A DNA stretch of 14,548 bases from Chloracidobacterium sp. UBA6041. GTDB lineage: Bacteria; Acidobacteriota; Blastocatellia; Pyrinomonadales; Pyrinomonadaceae. The notes under the pieces were generated by a model. That model made no database searches. It saw only the letters and a program-made list of their open reading frames with translations, and had not been told where the DNA came from. Both the position numbers and the translations under genes were made by a program. Below, piece by piece: positions 1 to 6,187 of this stretch. The stretch's first letter is position 1. Every line of letters begins with the position of its first letter. The stretch spans positions 1-14,548 of the forward strand of contig DIYZ01000001.1 of NCBI GenBank assembly GCA_002427845.1. The letters are read 5' to 3'.

Positions 1-451
1 TCACGATGGGCCGGAATACGCATTCAGTTAGGCCGTAAATGTAATAGTTGCCTTCCGGCACACTTTCAAACGTGGCATTACCTTCAAAATCAGTGGTTAC
101 TGTTTTGACAATGTTTGGCTTAACGGCTTCGCGAAATTTTGATGGATCCACGATAAAATAGAATCTAAAACGTTGCTCATCGTTGAAGATTAGACCACGT
201 TCCTTGAGTTTCTCAGCGTTCATTAAACCACCTTCCTTAAATATTTGAATGGCATCTTTATTCAGCAAATAAAAATCTTCCCTAGCGACAGCCTGCGCTC
301 CACCCAGGTTATAAATGATTGCAACTTTGATCGGTATGTTACGTTGAAGAGGCTTTTGTTCTGTCTGCTGTTCTCTTTTGCTCTGTCGATTTCGATGAGG
401 AAATGGACGATTTTGGACAAAAAGAAAAAGAAAGGGAATGTGCTCTGCGGA
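1..451 (-). CDS. Carboxypeptidase-regulatory-like protein, partial and without a visible start codon
   Basis: The minus-strand frame is open from an in-frame TAA at 454-452 to the left window edge, about 150 codons, and continues beyond it. From about position 340 downward it reads like a real protein: IKVAIIYNLGG, then AREDFYLLNKDAIQIF, a helical stretch KLKERGL, and a late segment TTDFEGNATFESVPEGNYY. That last segment is the typical beta-sandwich turn of carboxypeptidase-regulatory-like (Ig-like) domains, where a 'further processed into, brought to effect by, paid in' type strand pattern G-x-A-x-F-x-x-V-P-x-G-x-Y-Y occurs. The open part upstream of 340 has a Phe/Leu-rich piece (IPFLFLFV) that could be signal-like. 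There is no ATG or GTG in this frame before the internal ATG at 223-221, which is too far inside to be the start. The 5' end is therefore probably lost or frameshifted. The family call is from motif reading only; the upper boundary given is just the open-frame limit. Confidence 0.55.
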
Positions 452-819
452 TTACCCAGAGCCGGTCCAAGAGTGAAACATAGGTCTTTGTGGGTTGTCC
501 GCACAGTTCGCCTTTGAATTTCCCTGGCGGCGTAGGAGGGGGTGGGGGAAGACTCCCCCGGAAGGGGGTGCCGGCCTTCAAAGCGCCCGGGTTTCTTTTG
601 GACTTTGCCTAATCGAGGCAGTGGAGGAGGGTTCACCTTGTAACCTGATGCGATACACTGCCCGTAGCCCGGAGGAGGTTTCGGCACGTTCAGCCTCTTG
701 CAAGTCCTTCCGAGACCTACATCCGATATCGCAAACTCTCTGGCTATGTCTCTGGTAGGCTTTGACCAAACTAAGCGGTACAACTCTTCTCGACTAATTC
801 TTCTCGATTCATTGCTCAT
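262..819 (-). CDS. HTH-like N-terminal domain protein, probably truncated (185 aa, tail likely not native)
   Basis: Residues about 8-72 resemble a conserved N-terminal DNA-binding-like module found in bacterial hypothetical proteins: SREELYRLVWSKPTRDIARE, then a helix-turn-helix-like SDVGLGRTCKRLNVPKPPPGY, then a basic GYKVNPPPLPRL. In relatives as I remember them the GY is followed by WAK; here it is GYGQ. Family members are usually longer, with a further conserved region. Here the resemblance stops near residue 75 (about position 597), just before the GC-rich hairpin cluster at 512-583. The remaining 110 residues (a proline/arginine-rich part, then FPFFFFLSK) are low in complexity and overlap another coding-like frame. 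The start is supported by GAAAGG 8 nt upstream of the ATG on the minus strand. I infer a genuine 5' gene part joined to foreign or decayed sequence. The function of the family is not known to me beyond probable DNA binding. Confidence 0.5.
   Translation of the reverse strand: MSNESRRISREELYRLVWSKPTRDIAREFAISDVGLGRTCKRLNVPKPPPGYGQCIASGYKVNPPPLPRLGKVQKKPGRFEGRHPLPGESSPTPSYAAREIQRRTVRTTHKDLCFTLGPALGNPQSTFPFFFFLSKIVHFLIEIDRAKENSRQNKSLFNVTYRSKLQSFITWVERRLSLGKIFIC
512..583. repeat. GC-rich nested hairpin cluster with alternative stems
   Basis: Three G5 runs (538-542, 544-548, 564-568) surround one C5 run (555-559). GGGGGA (544-549) can pair with TCCCCC (554-559) over a 4-nt loop AGAC. The same C5 run can instead pair with GGGGG 564-568 over loop GGAA. 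An outer 7-bp inverted repeat, CTTTGAA 512-518 and TTCAAAG 577-583, encloses the cluster. The strand with the G runs also has quadruplex potential. The composition is far more GC-rich than the AT-rich sequence just left of it (340-450). It sits where the HTH-like ORF loses family resemblance, so it may be a REP-like or inserted structured element. Whether other copies exist cannot be seen in this window. Confidence 0.5.
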
Positions 820-1049
820 ACTGGAAACCTTTCATTAGTTGCTGTTGAGCGCGAGTCTGAAAGATCCCGTTTCAGTTCGCGGATCGCGGGAGTAGTGATG
901 GTGCAAACGGTCGCAAAGGGCTGCCATGCAAGTACGTTAGGACCGAATATTCGTCGCGACTGGATGATGGAATGAGATGAGATAAGGCAGGACGAAAGCC
1001 TTGCCAACGACTGTAGCGAAAACTGTAGCGACTACCTGTATAGATGGAG

Positions 1050-1103
1050 TGATATGGAGTAGCAGAGCAATAGAGATTCTGCTGTTTTTGCTACTCCATA
1101 TCA
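1050..1103. repeat. Perfect 15-bp inverted repeat with 24-nt spacer
   Basis: TGATATGGAGTAGCA at 1050-1064 is the exact reverse complement of TGCTACTCCATATCA at 1089-1103, with spacer 1065-1088. No ORF or T-run explains it as a gene terminator: only a T5 run lies inside the spacer (1085-1089), next to the right arm. It may be a cruciform, a small transposon-derived element, a recombinase or regulator site, or a hairpin RNA. Confidence 0.75.
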
Positions 1104-1212
1104 TTCAGTGCAACTGCGTGTTGAAGCCTCTTTGGGATTATGAGTCTGCTGCTCATTACAGTCGGGCTGACAGCAACGTTGACCGCAGATGGCAAACACA
1201 CAGTAATCTAGG

Positions 1213-1240
1213 TTGACGCAGTACACGTCGGGCTTAAAAT
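1213..1240 (+). promoter_or_regulatory. Sigma70-type promoter for the 263-residue gene
   Basis: TTGACG (1213-1218; 5 of 6 to TTGACA) and TAAAAT (1235-1240; 5 of 6 to TATAAT) are separated by 16 nt. Transcription would start near 1247, leaving a leader of about 140 nt before the ATG at 1388. The leader contains a GGAGC-GTTT-GCTCC hairpin (1298-1311). The match is good, but use of this promoter is an inference. Confidence 0.55.
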
Positions 1241-1387
1241 GTACTAACTACCAACACTCCGATACTTAATGGCTGCCCCGCGTCCAAAGCAAAGCTGGGA
1301 GCGTTTGCTCCGATTGAGCCAGTAGAGTACCGGATGCCGATTTCGTAAGCCAGCTATAGGGAACCCTGCACTGCAAGGAAGGCGAAA

Positions 1388-2179
1388 ATGTCACACGAAA
1401 GATCACGCAGCCGTCGAGGAGGCACCGCGGTTCAAGACAAAACAAAACCGTTCAGTCCAGATGATCATAAGACCCGCGACTCTGCCGACAAGAAGGCAAG
1501 AGTCACAAGCATTCCAGCCGGACTGCCGCTGGAATTCTATCGCTCAGTGCTTGCCGATCTTCCCTCACGGGTTCCTCTCTCTATGGATGGAAAGACTGTC
1601 GGAGAATTTGTGCCCGATTGGGCTTCGATGATAGGAGCTCTTGTCGCCGGTTACGCCGAATCAAGGCTGGCACAGCGTTGGTTAGATTTGGGCTACAAAC
1701 AAGAACAAATACAACCAGTCATCGCAAGTCTCTTGGTTGCGCAGCTGCGGTCGGTCAGAGGCAATATCTCGGTGGTATTAAGCGAAGCATTGAGCATTTT
1801 GGATTGGCAGACGCTTATGGATGCAATCGATCACCTTCGGACAAATCAAGGGCATAAACCGCTACCCAAGTCCAAGATGTTAAGAATTCTCAGTCAGGGA
1901 GTTGAGCATTCTTATCGTCAACGGAACCCCGGAATCAAGGTCGGGCGCAGTAAGAATTCTCGAGAGGGTTATGTTGAGGAAATGCGGCGCGTAGCTAAAG
2001 AATGGCCGGCCGGTAGTAAACCAAACCTGAAAGATTTTGCCTGGAGAGTTCCTAGCCTCCGGGATAAGAAGCAACCCGCAAGTACTCTTCGTAAGCGCTG
2101 GATCGCTTGTCAGAAAGCTGAACTCCTACCATTGGCAAGCTGGGAGGACACCTTTTCGTTGCTAAAGACGCAACGCTAA
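1388..2179 (+). CDS. Unrecognised 263-residue protein, probable mobile-element cargo
   Basis: I do not recognise this protein. The start is well supported: AAGGAAGG (1375-1382) lies 5 nt before the ATG. Residues 1-40 are highly charged (RSRSRRGG, then many K, D and R) and probably disordered. Residues about 45-155 look like a compact mostly helical domain: PLEFYRSVLADLPSRVP, then FVPDWASMIGALVAGYAESRL, a helix ending in LDLGYKQEQI, and SEALSILDWQTLMDAIDHLR. The C-terminal third is basic (KVGRSKNSREGYVEEMRRVA, DKKQPASTLRKRW) and could bind nucleic acid. There is no signal peptide and no membrane segment. It lies 244 nt upstream of, and on the same strand as, the excisionase-like and integrase genes, so I infer that it travels with them. 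Possible roles such as replication, regulation or host interference are open. Confidence 0.7.
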   Translation: MSHERSRSRRGGTAVQDKTKPFSPDDHKTRDSADKKARVTSIPAGLPLEFYRSVLADLPSRVPLSMDGKTVGEFVPDWASMIGALVAGYAESRLAQRWLDLGYKQEQIQPVIASLLVAQLRSVRGNISVVLSEALSILDWQTLMDAIDHLRTNQGHKPLPKSKMLRILSQGVEHSYRQRNPGIKVGRSKNSREGYVEEMRRVAKEWPAGSKPNLKDFAWRVPSLRDKKQPASTLRKRWIACQKAELLPLASWEDTFSLLKTQR

Positions 2180-2300
2180 ATTGGGTGCAGTTCACACAGG
2201 AACAAATAGGATTAGCATTATTTCCCATTTTTCTCGCCTGAAAATTTCTCGATCTAAATTCTTTCCGATCTTATGAATCGACTCGACCGGATCTTCGCTG

Positions 2301-2320
2301 TATAAAAAGCCCAGTTGGGC
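2301..2320 (-). terminator. Weak minus-strand terminator-like hairpin
   Basis: Read on the minus strand, GCCC (2320-2317), loop AACT and GGGC (2312-2309) are followed by T5 (2308-2304). The stem is only 4 GC pairs. No supported minus-strand gene ends here, so its role is unclear. The rest of 2180-2423 holds nothing else that I can assign. Confidence 0.25.
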
Positions 2321-2423
2321 GCGATTCCCTGCGAATGCTTTCTTGGAATTCGTGGCCCGGCGAATCGACACACCAAGTGCGAACAGATTGGTTATCAGGT
2401 GACATGAAGGAGCAGAGTTCCAT

Positions 2424-2774
2424 ATGGACGCACTAGTCCAAGAAATTGAAGCTATAGCGGCACGTGTTTTTGACCGTAAGTTTGCTGAAGCGAGGCAGGG
2501 GCCCGACAAAGCTCTTAGAACACCTCCGGAGGCATTGGCACTCAGAGATAAGTTGGCGCGCATCAGTGCGAAGGATTACATCTCGATCGGCGAGGCCGCG
2601 TTGCTTCTGAGTTGTTCAGACGGCCATGTCCGAAACCTCATCAGTAAAGCGCGGAAAAGACAAACTAAAAGGCCAATTCCTTTCACCGACCTTGAGGGCG
2701 TGACAGTTTTCAATCGGCTGGCGCTTCTAGCTTGGGCCGATGGTCGCCAGCATGAGCCACGTAGCGGCTCTTAA
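2424..2774 (+). CDS. Excisionase-like small HTH DNA-binding protein
   Basis: This 116-residue protein has a putative helix-turn-helix of the MerR/excisionase type at about residues 52-77: YISIGEAALLLSCSDGHVRN followed by LISKARKR. After it comes IPFTDLEGVTVFNRLALLAW, which fits the usual recognition-helix, wing and 'enter the binding position' arrangement of Xis and AlpA-like proteins. Residues 1-45 form a charged, probably coiled N-terminal helix. Proteins of this kind act as recombination directionality factors or small regulators of mobile elements. The gene lies directly upstream of an integrase on the same strand, which supports an excisionase role. The ribosome binding site AAGGAG (2407-2412) is rather far (11 nt) from the ATG. 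The function is inferred from fold and context; plain transcription regulation is the main alternative. Confidence 0.65.
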   Translation: MDALVQEIEAIAARVFDRKFAEARQGPDKALRTPPEALALRDKLARISAKDYISIGEAALLLSCSDGHVRNLISKARKRQTKRPIPFTDLEGVTVFNRLALLAWADGRQHEPRSGS

Positions 2775-2782
2775 CAAATAGG

Positions 2783-2807
2783 AGATGTCGAGTGACTCAT
2801 CTTTTTT
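2783..2807 (+). terminator. Weak terminator-like hairpin between xis-like gene and integrase
   Basis: AGATG (2783-2787) can pair with CATCT (2798-2802), and T6 follows (2802-2807). The stem is short and its inner part (GAG/CTC) is bulged. It might reduce read-through from the excisionase-like gene into the integrase. Confidence 0.3.
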
Positions 2808-2883
2808 ATTGTCGAACGATAGCTCAAGGCGTAAACTCCGGGCGCTTCTTTCGACCGCGACCTTGATTGAAAGGAGCGCCTGA

Positions 2884-4104
2884 ATGACAGTAAGAAAAAG
2901 AGGTAGTTACTACGATTATGAGTTCTGGGTTAATAATGAACATTACTCCGGAACCTTTAACGGCAAGAGAGGGAAGCCCATTGCCAAGGACAAGAGGGAA
3001 GCTAAGGACCTTGAGGCAATCGCACGCCGCAAGGTACTCAGCGGCAAAGACCACGAAGAACATGAACGCGAAGAACTTAAAGACTTTTCCACATTCGTGG
3101 ATAAGGTCTACCTGCCCTTCGCGCGGGAAAATCATGACGGTTACGGCCACGATTTGTACCGAACTCAAGTGCTGAAGGAGTTCTTCAGCGGCAAGCGGTT
3201 TGATGAAATCACAATGATGAACATCGTCAAATACGTCAACGAGCGGCTCAACAGCACAACCGTGCGGGTGGAGACTTTGCCGGACGGTAAAAAGGTGAAC
3301 CGCAAGCGCAGTCCGACGACTGTGAACAAGGAGCTAACGCTGCTTTCCTCAATCTTTCGAATGGCCAAAAGAGAGAAAGTTGCGACTAACAATCCATGTG
3401 AGGAGGTGCCGAGATCGGTACGAAAAAAGATTCCAGCACGGTATCGGCGGAATCGCTATCTCACTTGGCATGAGGAGAAGGAACTTTTTCAGTCAGGACT
3501 GATTGGCCGTCGCGAGCACCTCAGACCGCTGGCTCACCTGGCTATCTGGACCGGCATGAGACGTGGCGAGTTGTTGAGGTTGAAGTGCGAGCACGTAAAC
3601 CTTGGCAAAACGCACCGCACTTTCACGGTCAAGGGAGAACGGATTGTCTTGGAGCCAAACTGGCTACTCATTGAGAAGACTAAGAACGGAAAACCACGCT
3701 GTGTTCCCTTGAGTAAGCCAGTGAGGCGGATCTTAGAAGTTCTCAGCACTGAGGCAACTTCGGATGGATATGTTTTTGGTAACCCTATGACAGGCTCGCA
3801 TGTGAAAGACATCAAGCACGCTTTTCGTGGGGCTTGCGAAGAGGCGGGCATCAGTGAACTCACGTTTCATGATCTTCGTCACACTTGGAGCACGAGAGCG
3901 GCAGAGTGTGGGGTGAATGAGACGGTAAGGCGTGACATCCTGGGACATTCGTCATCGACTATTACTGGTGATTACACGCACTCAACTCCGGAGTCTCAAA
4001 TAGCGGCTATGGAGCTTGTGGGCAATTACGGAGCCGGTCGAGTTGTTAAGCTCGACAGAATCTCGACAAAACGTCGGAGCAGGGCAGTACCTGCCACGAA
4101 CTGA
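2884..4104 (+). CDS. Tyrosine recombinase / phage-type integrase
   Basis: This 406-residue protein has the full site-specific tyrosine recombinase layout. Residues about 1-65 resemble the small arm-type DNA-binding domain of phage integrases (basic, aromatic-rich, RKRGSYYDYEFWV). A SAM-like core-binding domain covers about 68-175 (FVDKVYLPFARE to LLSSIFRMAKRE). The catalytic domain follows. All active-site residues are visible: R226 in TGMRRGELL, K267 in KTKNGKPR, H329 and R332 in FHDLRHTW, H355 in LGHSS, and the nucleophile Y364 in DYTHST. It should cut and join DNA at an attachment site and so integrate or excise the element. The start is supported by AAAGGAG 7 nt upstream. The gene points at, and ends 35 nt from, the 3' end of a tRNA-Met gene, the classical target of this enzyme class. 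It appears intact. Confidence 0.95.
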   Translation: MTVRKRGSYYDYEFWVNNEHYSGTFNGKRGKPIAKDKREAKDLEAIARRKVLSGKDHEEHEREELKDFSTFVDKVYLPFARENHDGYGHDLYRTQVLKEFFSGKRFDEITMMNIVKYVNERLNSTTVRVETLPDGKKVNRKRSPTTVNKELTLLSSIFRMAKREKVATNNPCEEVPRSVRKKIPARYRRNRYLTWHEEKELFQSGLIGRREHLRPLAHLAIWTGMRRGELLRLKCEHVNLGKTHRTFTVKGERIVLEPNWLLIEKTKNGKPRCVPLSKPVRRILEVLSTEATSDGYVFGNPMTGSHVKDIKHAFRGACEEAGISELTFHDLRHTWSTRAAECGVNETVRRDILGHSSSTITGDYTHSTPESQIAAMELVGNYGAGRVVKLDRISTKRRSRAVPATN

Positions 4105-4139
4105 GTTGACGTAAGTTGTTGATAATTAGTGGATAAGGT

Positions 4140-4175
4140 TGGTAGCGGGGGGGAGACTCGAACTCCCGACCTTGG
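4140..4175. other. Putative integrase attachment site at the tRNA 3' end
   Basis: This segment is the 3' half of the tRNA-Met gene (CCA end, acceptor and T-arm). Tyrosine integrases next to tRNA genes usually recombine within such 3' parts and restore the gene on insertion. Here the integrase lies on the 3' side of the tRNA. I looked for a second copy in 1-2880 and found none, so the core and the partner site are inferred, not seen. Confidence 0.4.
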
Positions 4176-4216
4176 GGTTATGAATCCCACGCTCTAACCG
4201 GCTGAGCTACCCCGCC
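4140..4216 (-). tRNA. tRNA-Met (anticodon CAT), probably elongator
   Basis: The 77-nt minus-strand sequence folds as a complete cloverleaf: acceptor GGCGGGG with CCCCGCT (one G-U pair at the end), D-arm GCTC/GAGC, anticodon loop TTCATAA with CAT at 4182-4180, T-arm GGGAG TTCGAGT CTCCC, discriminator A, and an encoded CCA (4142-4140). The paired first base (G-U) argues against an initiator tRNA, which has an unpaired end. A tRNA-Ile with CAT modified to lysidine cannot be fully excluded. The top of the anticodon stem has an A-C mismatch. Confidence 0.93.
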
Positions 4217-4350
4217 ATTTTGTGCGGTGGATAGTTTACGAGCACGCTAGTGCGCAAGTCCACTGGCCGATTAAGGCCCACTTGGGACAGATGGCTTTGG
4301 ACACCAGATTTTCCATATGTCATTTCTCAATTCTCATTTGTCATTCGCGA

Positions 4351-4436
4351 ATTCAACTTAGAAGTGCAACTCAGCGATCTGAAGCTGACAAACGCATTGG
4401 TCAGCTGGAGTTATACTGTTGCACTTCAAGTTGAAT
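4351..4436. repeat. Long near-perfect inverted repeat (cruciform/hairpin)
   Basis: The left arm 4351-4370 (ATTCAACTTAGAAGTGCAAC) matches the reverse complement of the right arm 4418-4436 at 19 of 20 positions, with a single-base gap. Inside the spacer is a second perfect 7-bp stem, AGCTGAC 4383-4389 with GTCAGCT 4400-4406, and a small TCAG/CTGA hairpin at 4371-4382. No gene overlaps it with any confidence. It sits between the RNB gene and the tRNA. It may be a MITE-like element, a strong bidirectional terminator without T-run, or a structured RNA. Confidence 0.75.
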
Positions 4437-4476
4437 CCACCATTCGTCATTGAGGAAGAGCCGCCGCCAGAAACTC

Positions 4477-4599
4477 TCAACTATCACTTTGTTGTTGAAT
4501 GAGAGGGAACGAAGAAGTGATGTTGCCATCATTGTCTTTCTTGATGGTGCCGCCGAAATGGCCGAGAACTTCTCCGCCAGGCTTTGCCCCTGGTTTACG
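4477..4599 (-). other. Coding-like out-of-frame tail after the RNB gene stop
   Basis: A frame shifted by one nucleotide from the RNB gene is open for 40 codons from CGT at 4599-4597 to TGA at 4479-4477. It reads RKPGAKPGGEVLGHFGGTIK, then KDNDGNITSSFPLIQQQ, which has the look of a native C-terminus. The frame change would occur in the CG-repeat just before the RNB stop codon. I infer that the ancestral RNase ended here and that a 1-nt indel cut it short, or that the sequence has an error. Confidence 0.4.
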
Positions 4600-6076
4600 C
4601 GCGTGCGAAATCGATGAAGCCACGCTCCGGATCCGTTGAGAGCAGACGAACGCTCACCTTTTGGCCAATGCGCATTCCCTGCTCGCCGCGCATAACGCGT
4701 CCGTCCACCGGCGGGGTCAAGATACGCGCGAACGTGCCCTTCGGAGTTACGCCTGTCACGATCGCTTCAAACGTCTGTCCAATTCGATTCTTGAGCAACA
4801 TCGCGCCAGCTACTTTCCGCATCTTTCGCTCCACTTTACGCGCCGCATCCTCGCGCTCGGTGCAGTGTTCGCCAATCTGTTTTAACTCCTCTTCCGTGTA
4901 GGGCCACGGCTGCTTCGCTATTGCTGCCTTGACGAGGCGCTGCGTTACGAGATCCGCATAGCGGCGATTAGGCGCTGTGGAATGCGTGTAATCATGGACC
5001 GCAAGCCCGAAGTGTCCTTCGCTCTCGGCGCCGGGCACTTGCACCGTGTACTCACCAGGACCCAGGGACTTAACGACTGCCAATGAGAGATCGGGAAAGT
5101 GAATGGGATCGGTAACTTTTCGCCGGGCCAGGAAATCAGCCAGGGCGCGAGAGTCAGGCTCTGTGGGCAACGTTTCACCAAGTTCCGCCGCGATTTCCAC
5201 GATGCGCGGCCAGTGTTCCGGCGTGCGCACGACGCGGCGCAACGATGGACCACTTTTGGTTTCCAAAAACTGGGCCATCGCCACGTTTGCTGCGATCATA
5301 AAATTAGCGATCAGGTCGCGGGCGCTGTCCTGCTCGACCACTGCAAGCTCAGTAACTTTTCCCAGATCGTTGACCACCGGTGTCGCCTCGATCGTGCCCA
5401 GTTCAATCGCGCCGTTTTGCTTCCTTATCTCGCCGAGGTCCTGCGCTTTTTCAAACTGCAACCGGATCTGCTGTTCCAGTCCTGACACGGCCTTAACCGC
5501 TGGAGGCACGTCGGTCTTTCCGTCGAGCCAGGCGCCCACATCTTCGTAAGCGAGTTTGGCGCGACTTTGTAAGACTGCTCGATACACGTCGGTGCTTTTC
5601 ACTGTGCCATCGGAGGACAAAACCATTTCTGTCACAACAGTGAGGCGATCCTGGTTCGGATTAAGCGAAGTCAAATCAGTAGAGAGCTGTTCCGGGAGCA
5701 TTGGAAACGTTTTGACTCCCGAATAAACAGAGGTGCAATTCTCAGCCGCGTGTTTGTCGATGGCAGAGCCCTTAGGAACAAACGCGTCTACGTCGGCAAT
5801 GCCCACCAATAATCGAGTGTCGCCATTTGAGAGCGTTTCCGCGTACTCGACTTGATCGAGATCACGAGACCTCCGATCGTCGATTGATGACCACAGCAGA
5901 GAACGTAGATCGCGCACCGAAGAGTCCGAAGCGGTCGCCGCTGATCGTCCAGCAACGGAATGAAGTTCTTCAGTAACTGAAGCGGGGAAATCCGGCACGA
6001 AGCCGGCATCGATCATTGTTCGATGCGCAATAGCAAACAGATCAGGCGAATGGGAATCGGAAGAAGTTTTGTTCAT
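4595..6076 (-). CDS. RNB-domain ribonuclease (RNase II/R family, short form)
   Basis: This 493-residue protein is a 3'-to-5' exoribonuclease-type protein of the RNase II/R family, acting on RNA in the cytoplasm. The RNB domain starts near residue 55. The metal-site segment SSIDDRRSRDLDQVEY gives D66, D72 and D74, equivalent to D201, D207 and D209 of E. coli RNase II; the fourth acidic position is Q75. Further family blocks are VGIADVDAFVPKGS, FPMLPEQLSTDLTSL, GAIELGT, and HDYTHSTAPNRRYADLVTQR near residue 365. Residues about 430-493 look like a degenerate S1 RNA-binding domain. Cold-shock domains are absent, so it is shorter than RNase R (about 750-800 aa) but fits the short bacterial RNB group. 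There is no Shine-Dalgarno motif; a TATACT box 11 nt upstream suggests a nearly leaderless mRNA. Its C-terminus may be truncated by a frameshift (see 4477-4599). Confidence 0.92.
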   Translation of the reverse strand: MNKTSSDSHSPDLFAIAHRTMIDAGFVPDFPASVTEELHSVAGRSAATASDSSVRDLRSLLWSSIDDRRSRDLDQVEYAETLSNGDTRLLVGIADVDAFVPKGSAIDKHAAENCTSVYSGVKTFPMLPEQLSTDLTSLNPNQDRLTVVTEMVLSSDGTVKSTDVYRAVLQSRAKLAYEDVGAWLDGKTDVPPAVKAVSGLEQQIRLQFEKAQDLGEIRKQNGAIELGTIEATPVVNDLGKVTELAVVEQDSARDLIANFMIAANVAMAQFLETKSGPSLRRVVRTPEHWPRIVEIAAELGETLPTEPDSRALADFLARRKVTDPIHFPDLSLAVVKSLGPGEYTVQVPGAESEGHFGLAVHDYTHSTAPNRRYADLVTQRLVKAAIAKQPWPYTEEELKQIGEHCTEREDAARKVERKMRKVAGAMLLKNRIGQTFEAIVTGVTPKGTFARILTPPVDGRVMRGEQGMRIGQKVSVRLLSTDPERGFIDFARA

Positions 6077-6087
6077 AGGAGCTTAGG

Positions 6088-6093
6088 AGTATA
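6088..6093 (-). promoter_or_regulatory. Putative -10 box for the RNB gene (leaderless or very short leader)
   Basis: TATACT on the minus strand is 5 of 6 to TATAAT and lies 11 nt before the ATG at 6076. Transcription would begin only a few nucleotides before the start codon, consistent with the missing ribosome binding site. I see no good -35 at the expected spacing. Confidence 0.35.
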
Positions 6094-6187
6094 GCCGAAA
6101 ATCTCGTTCAATACTGAGTCAGCTCGCCGGATGGTCGCGCCACTGCTGCAATTGCTCGCTACGTCTTTGCAACAAGTTTGCCCTACT

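Larger units (their letters stand above)
820..1387. other. Intergenic region, no supported gene
   Basis: About 570 nt lie between the divergent HTH-like ORF and the 263-residue gene. Short ORFs on both strands (63-71 codons) have no recognisable motifs or convincing ribosome binding sites. The stretch contains a 12-nt near tandem repeat (ACTGTAGCGA at 1010-1019 and 1022-1031), the inverted repeat 1050-1103, a promoter at 1213-1240, and a small GGAGC/GCTCC hairpin at 1298-1311 in the presumed leader of the next gene. Confidence 0.5.

Noticed and set aside
530..570. Possible degenerate copy of the tRNA-Met 3' end as far attachment site
   Set aside because: Only short pieces are shared (GTAG, G5, AGACTC). 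The match is no better than chance for a G-rich stretch, and no contiguous core is present.
1010..1031. Two copies of ACTGTAGCGA with 12-nt period as iterons
   Set aside because: Only two copies, no replication gene beside them, and no AT-rich unwinding region.
2192..2563. Minus-strand ORF of 123 codons
   Set aside because: Its first half lies antisense to the well-supported excisionase-like gene and is low in complexity. The C-terminal part looks somewhat protein-like but has no recognised motif and no start of its own.
4180..4195. A-C mismatch in the tRNA-Met anticodon stem as a sign of a pseudogene
   Set aside because: All other stems, the loops and the encoded CCA are intact, and a mismatch at this position next to the loop is tolerated in functional tRNAs.
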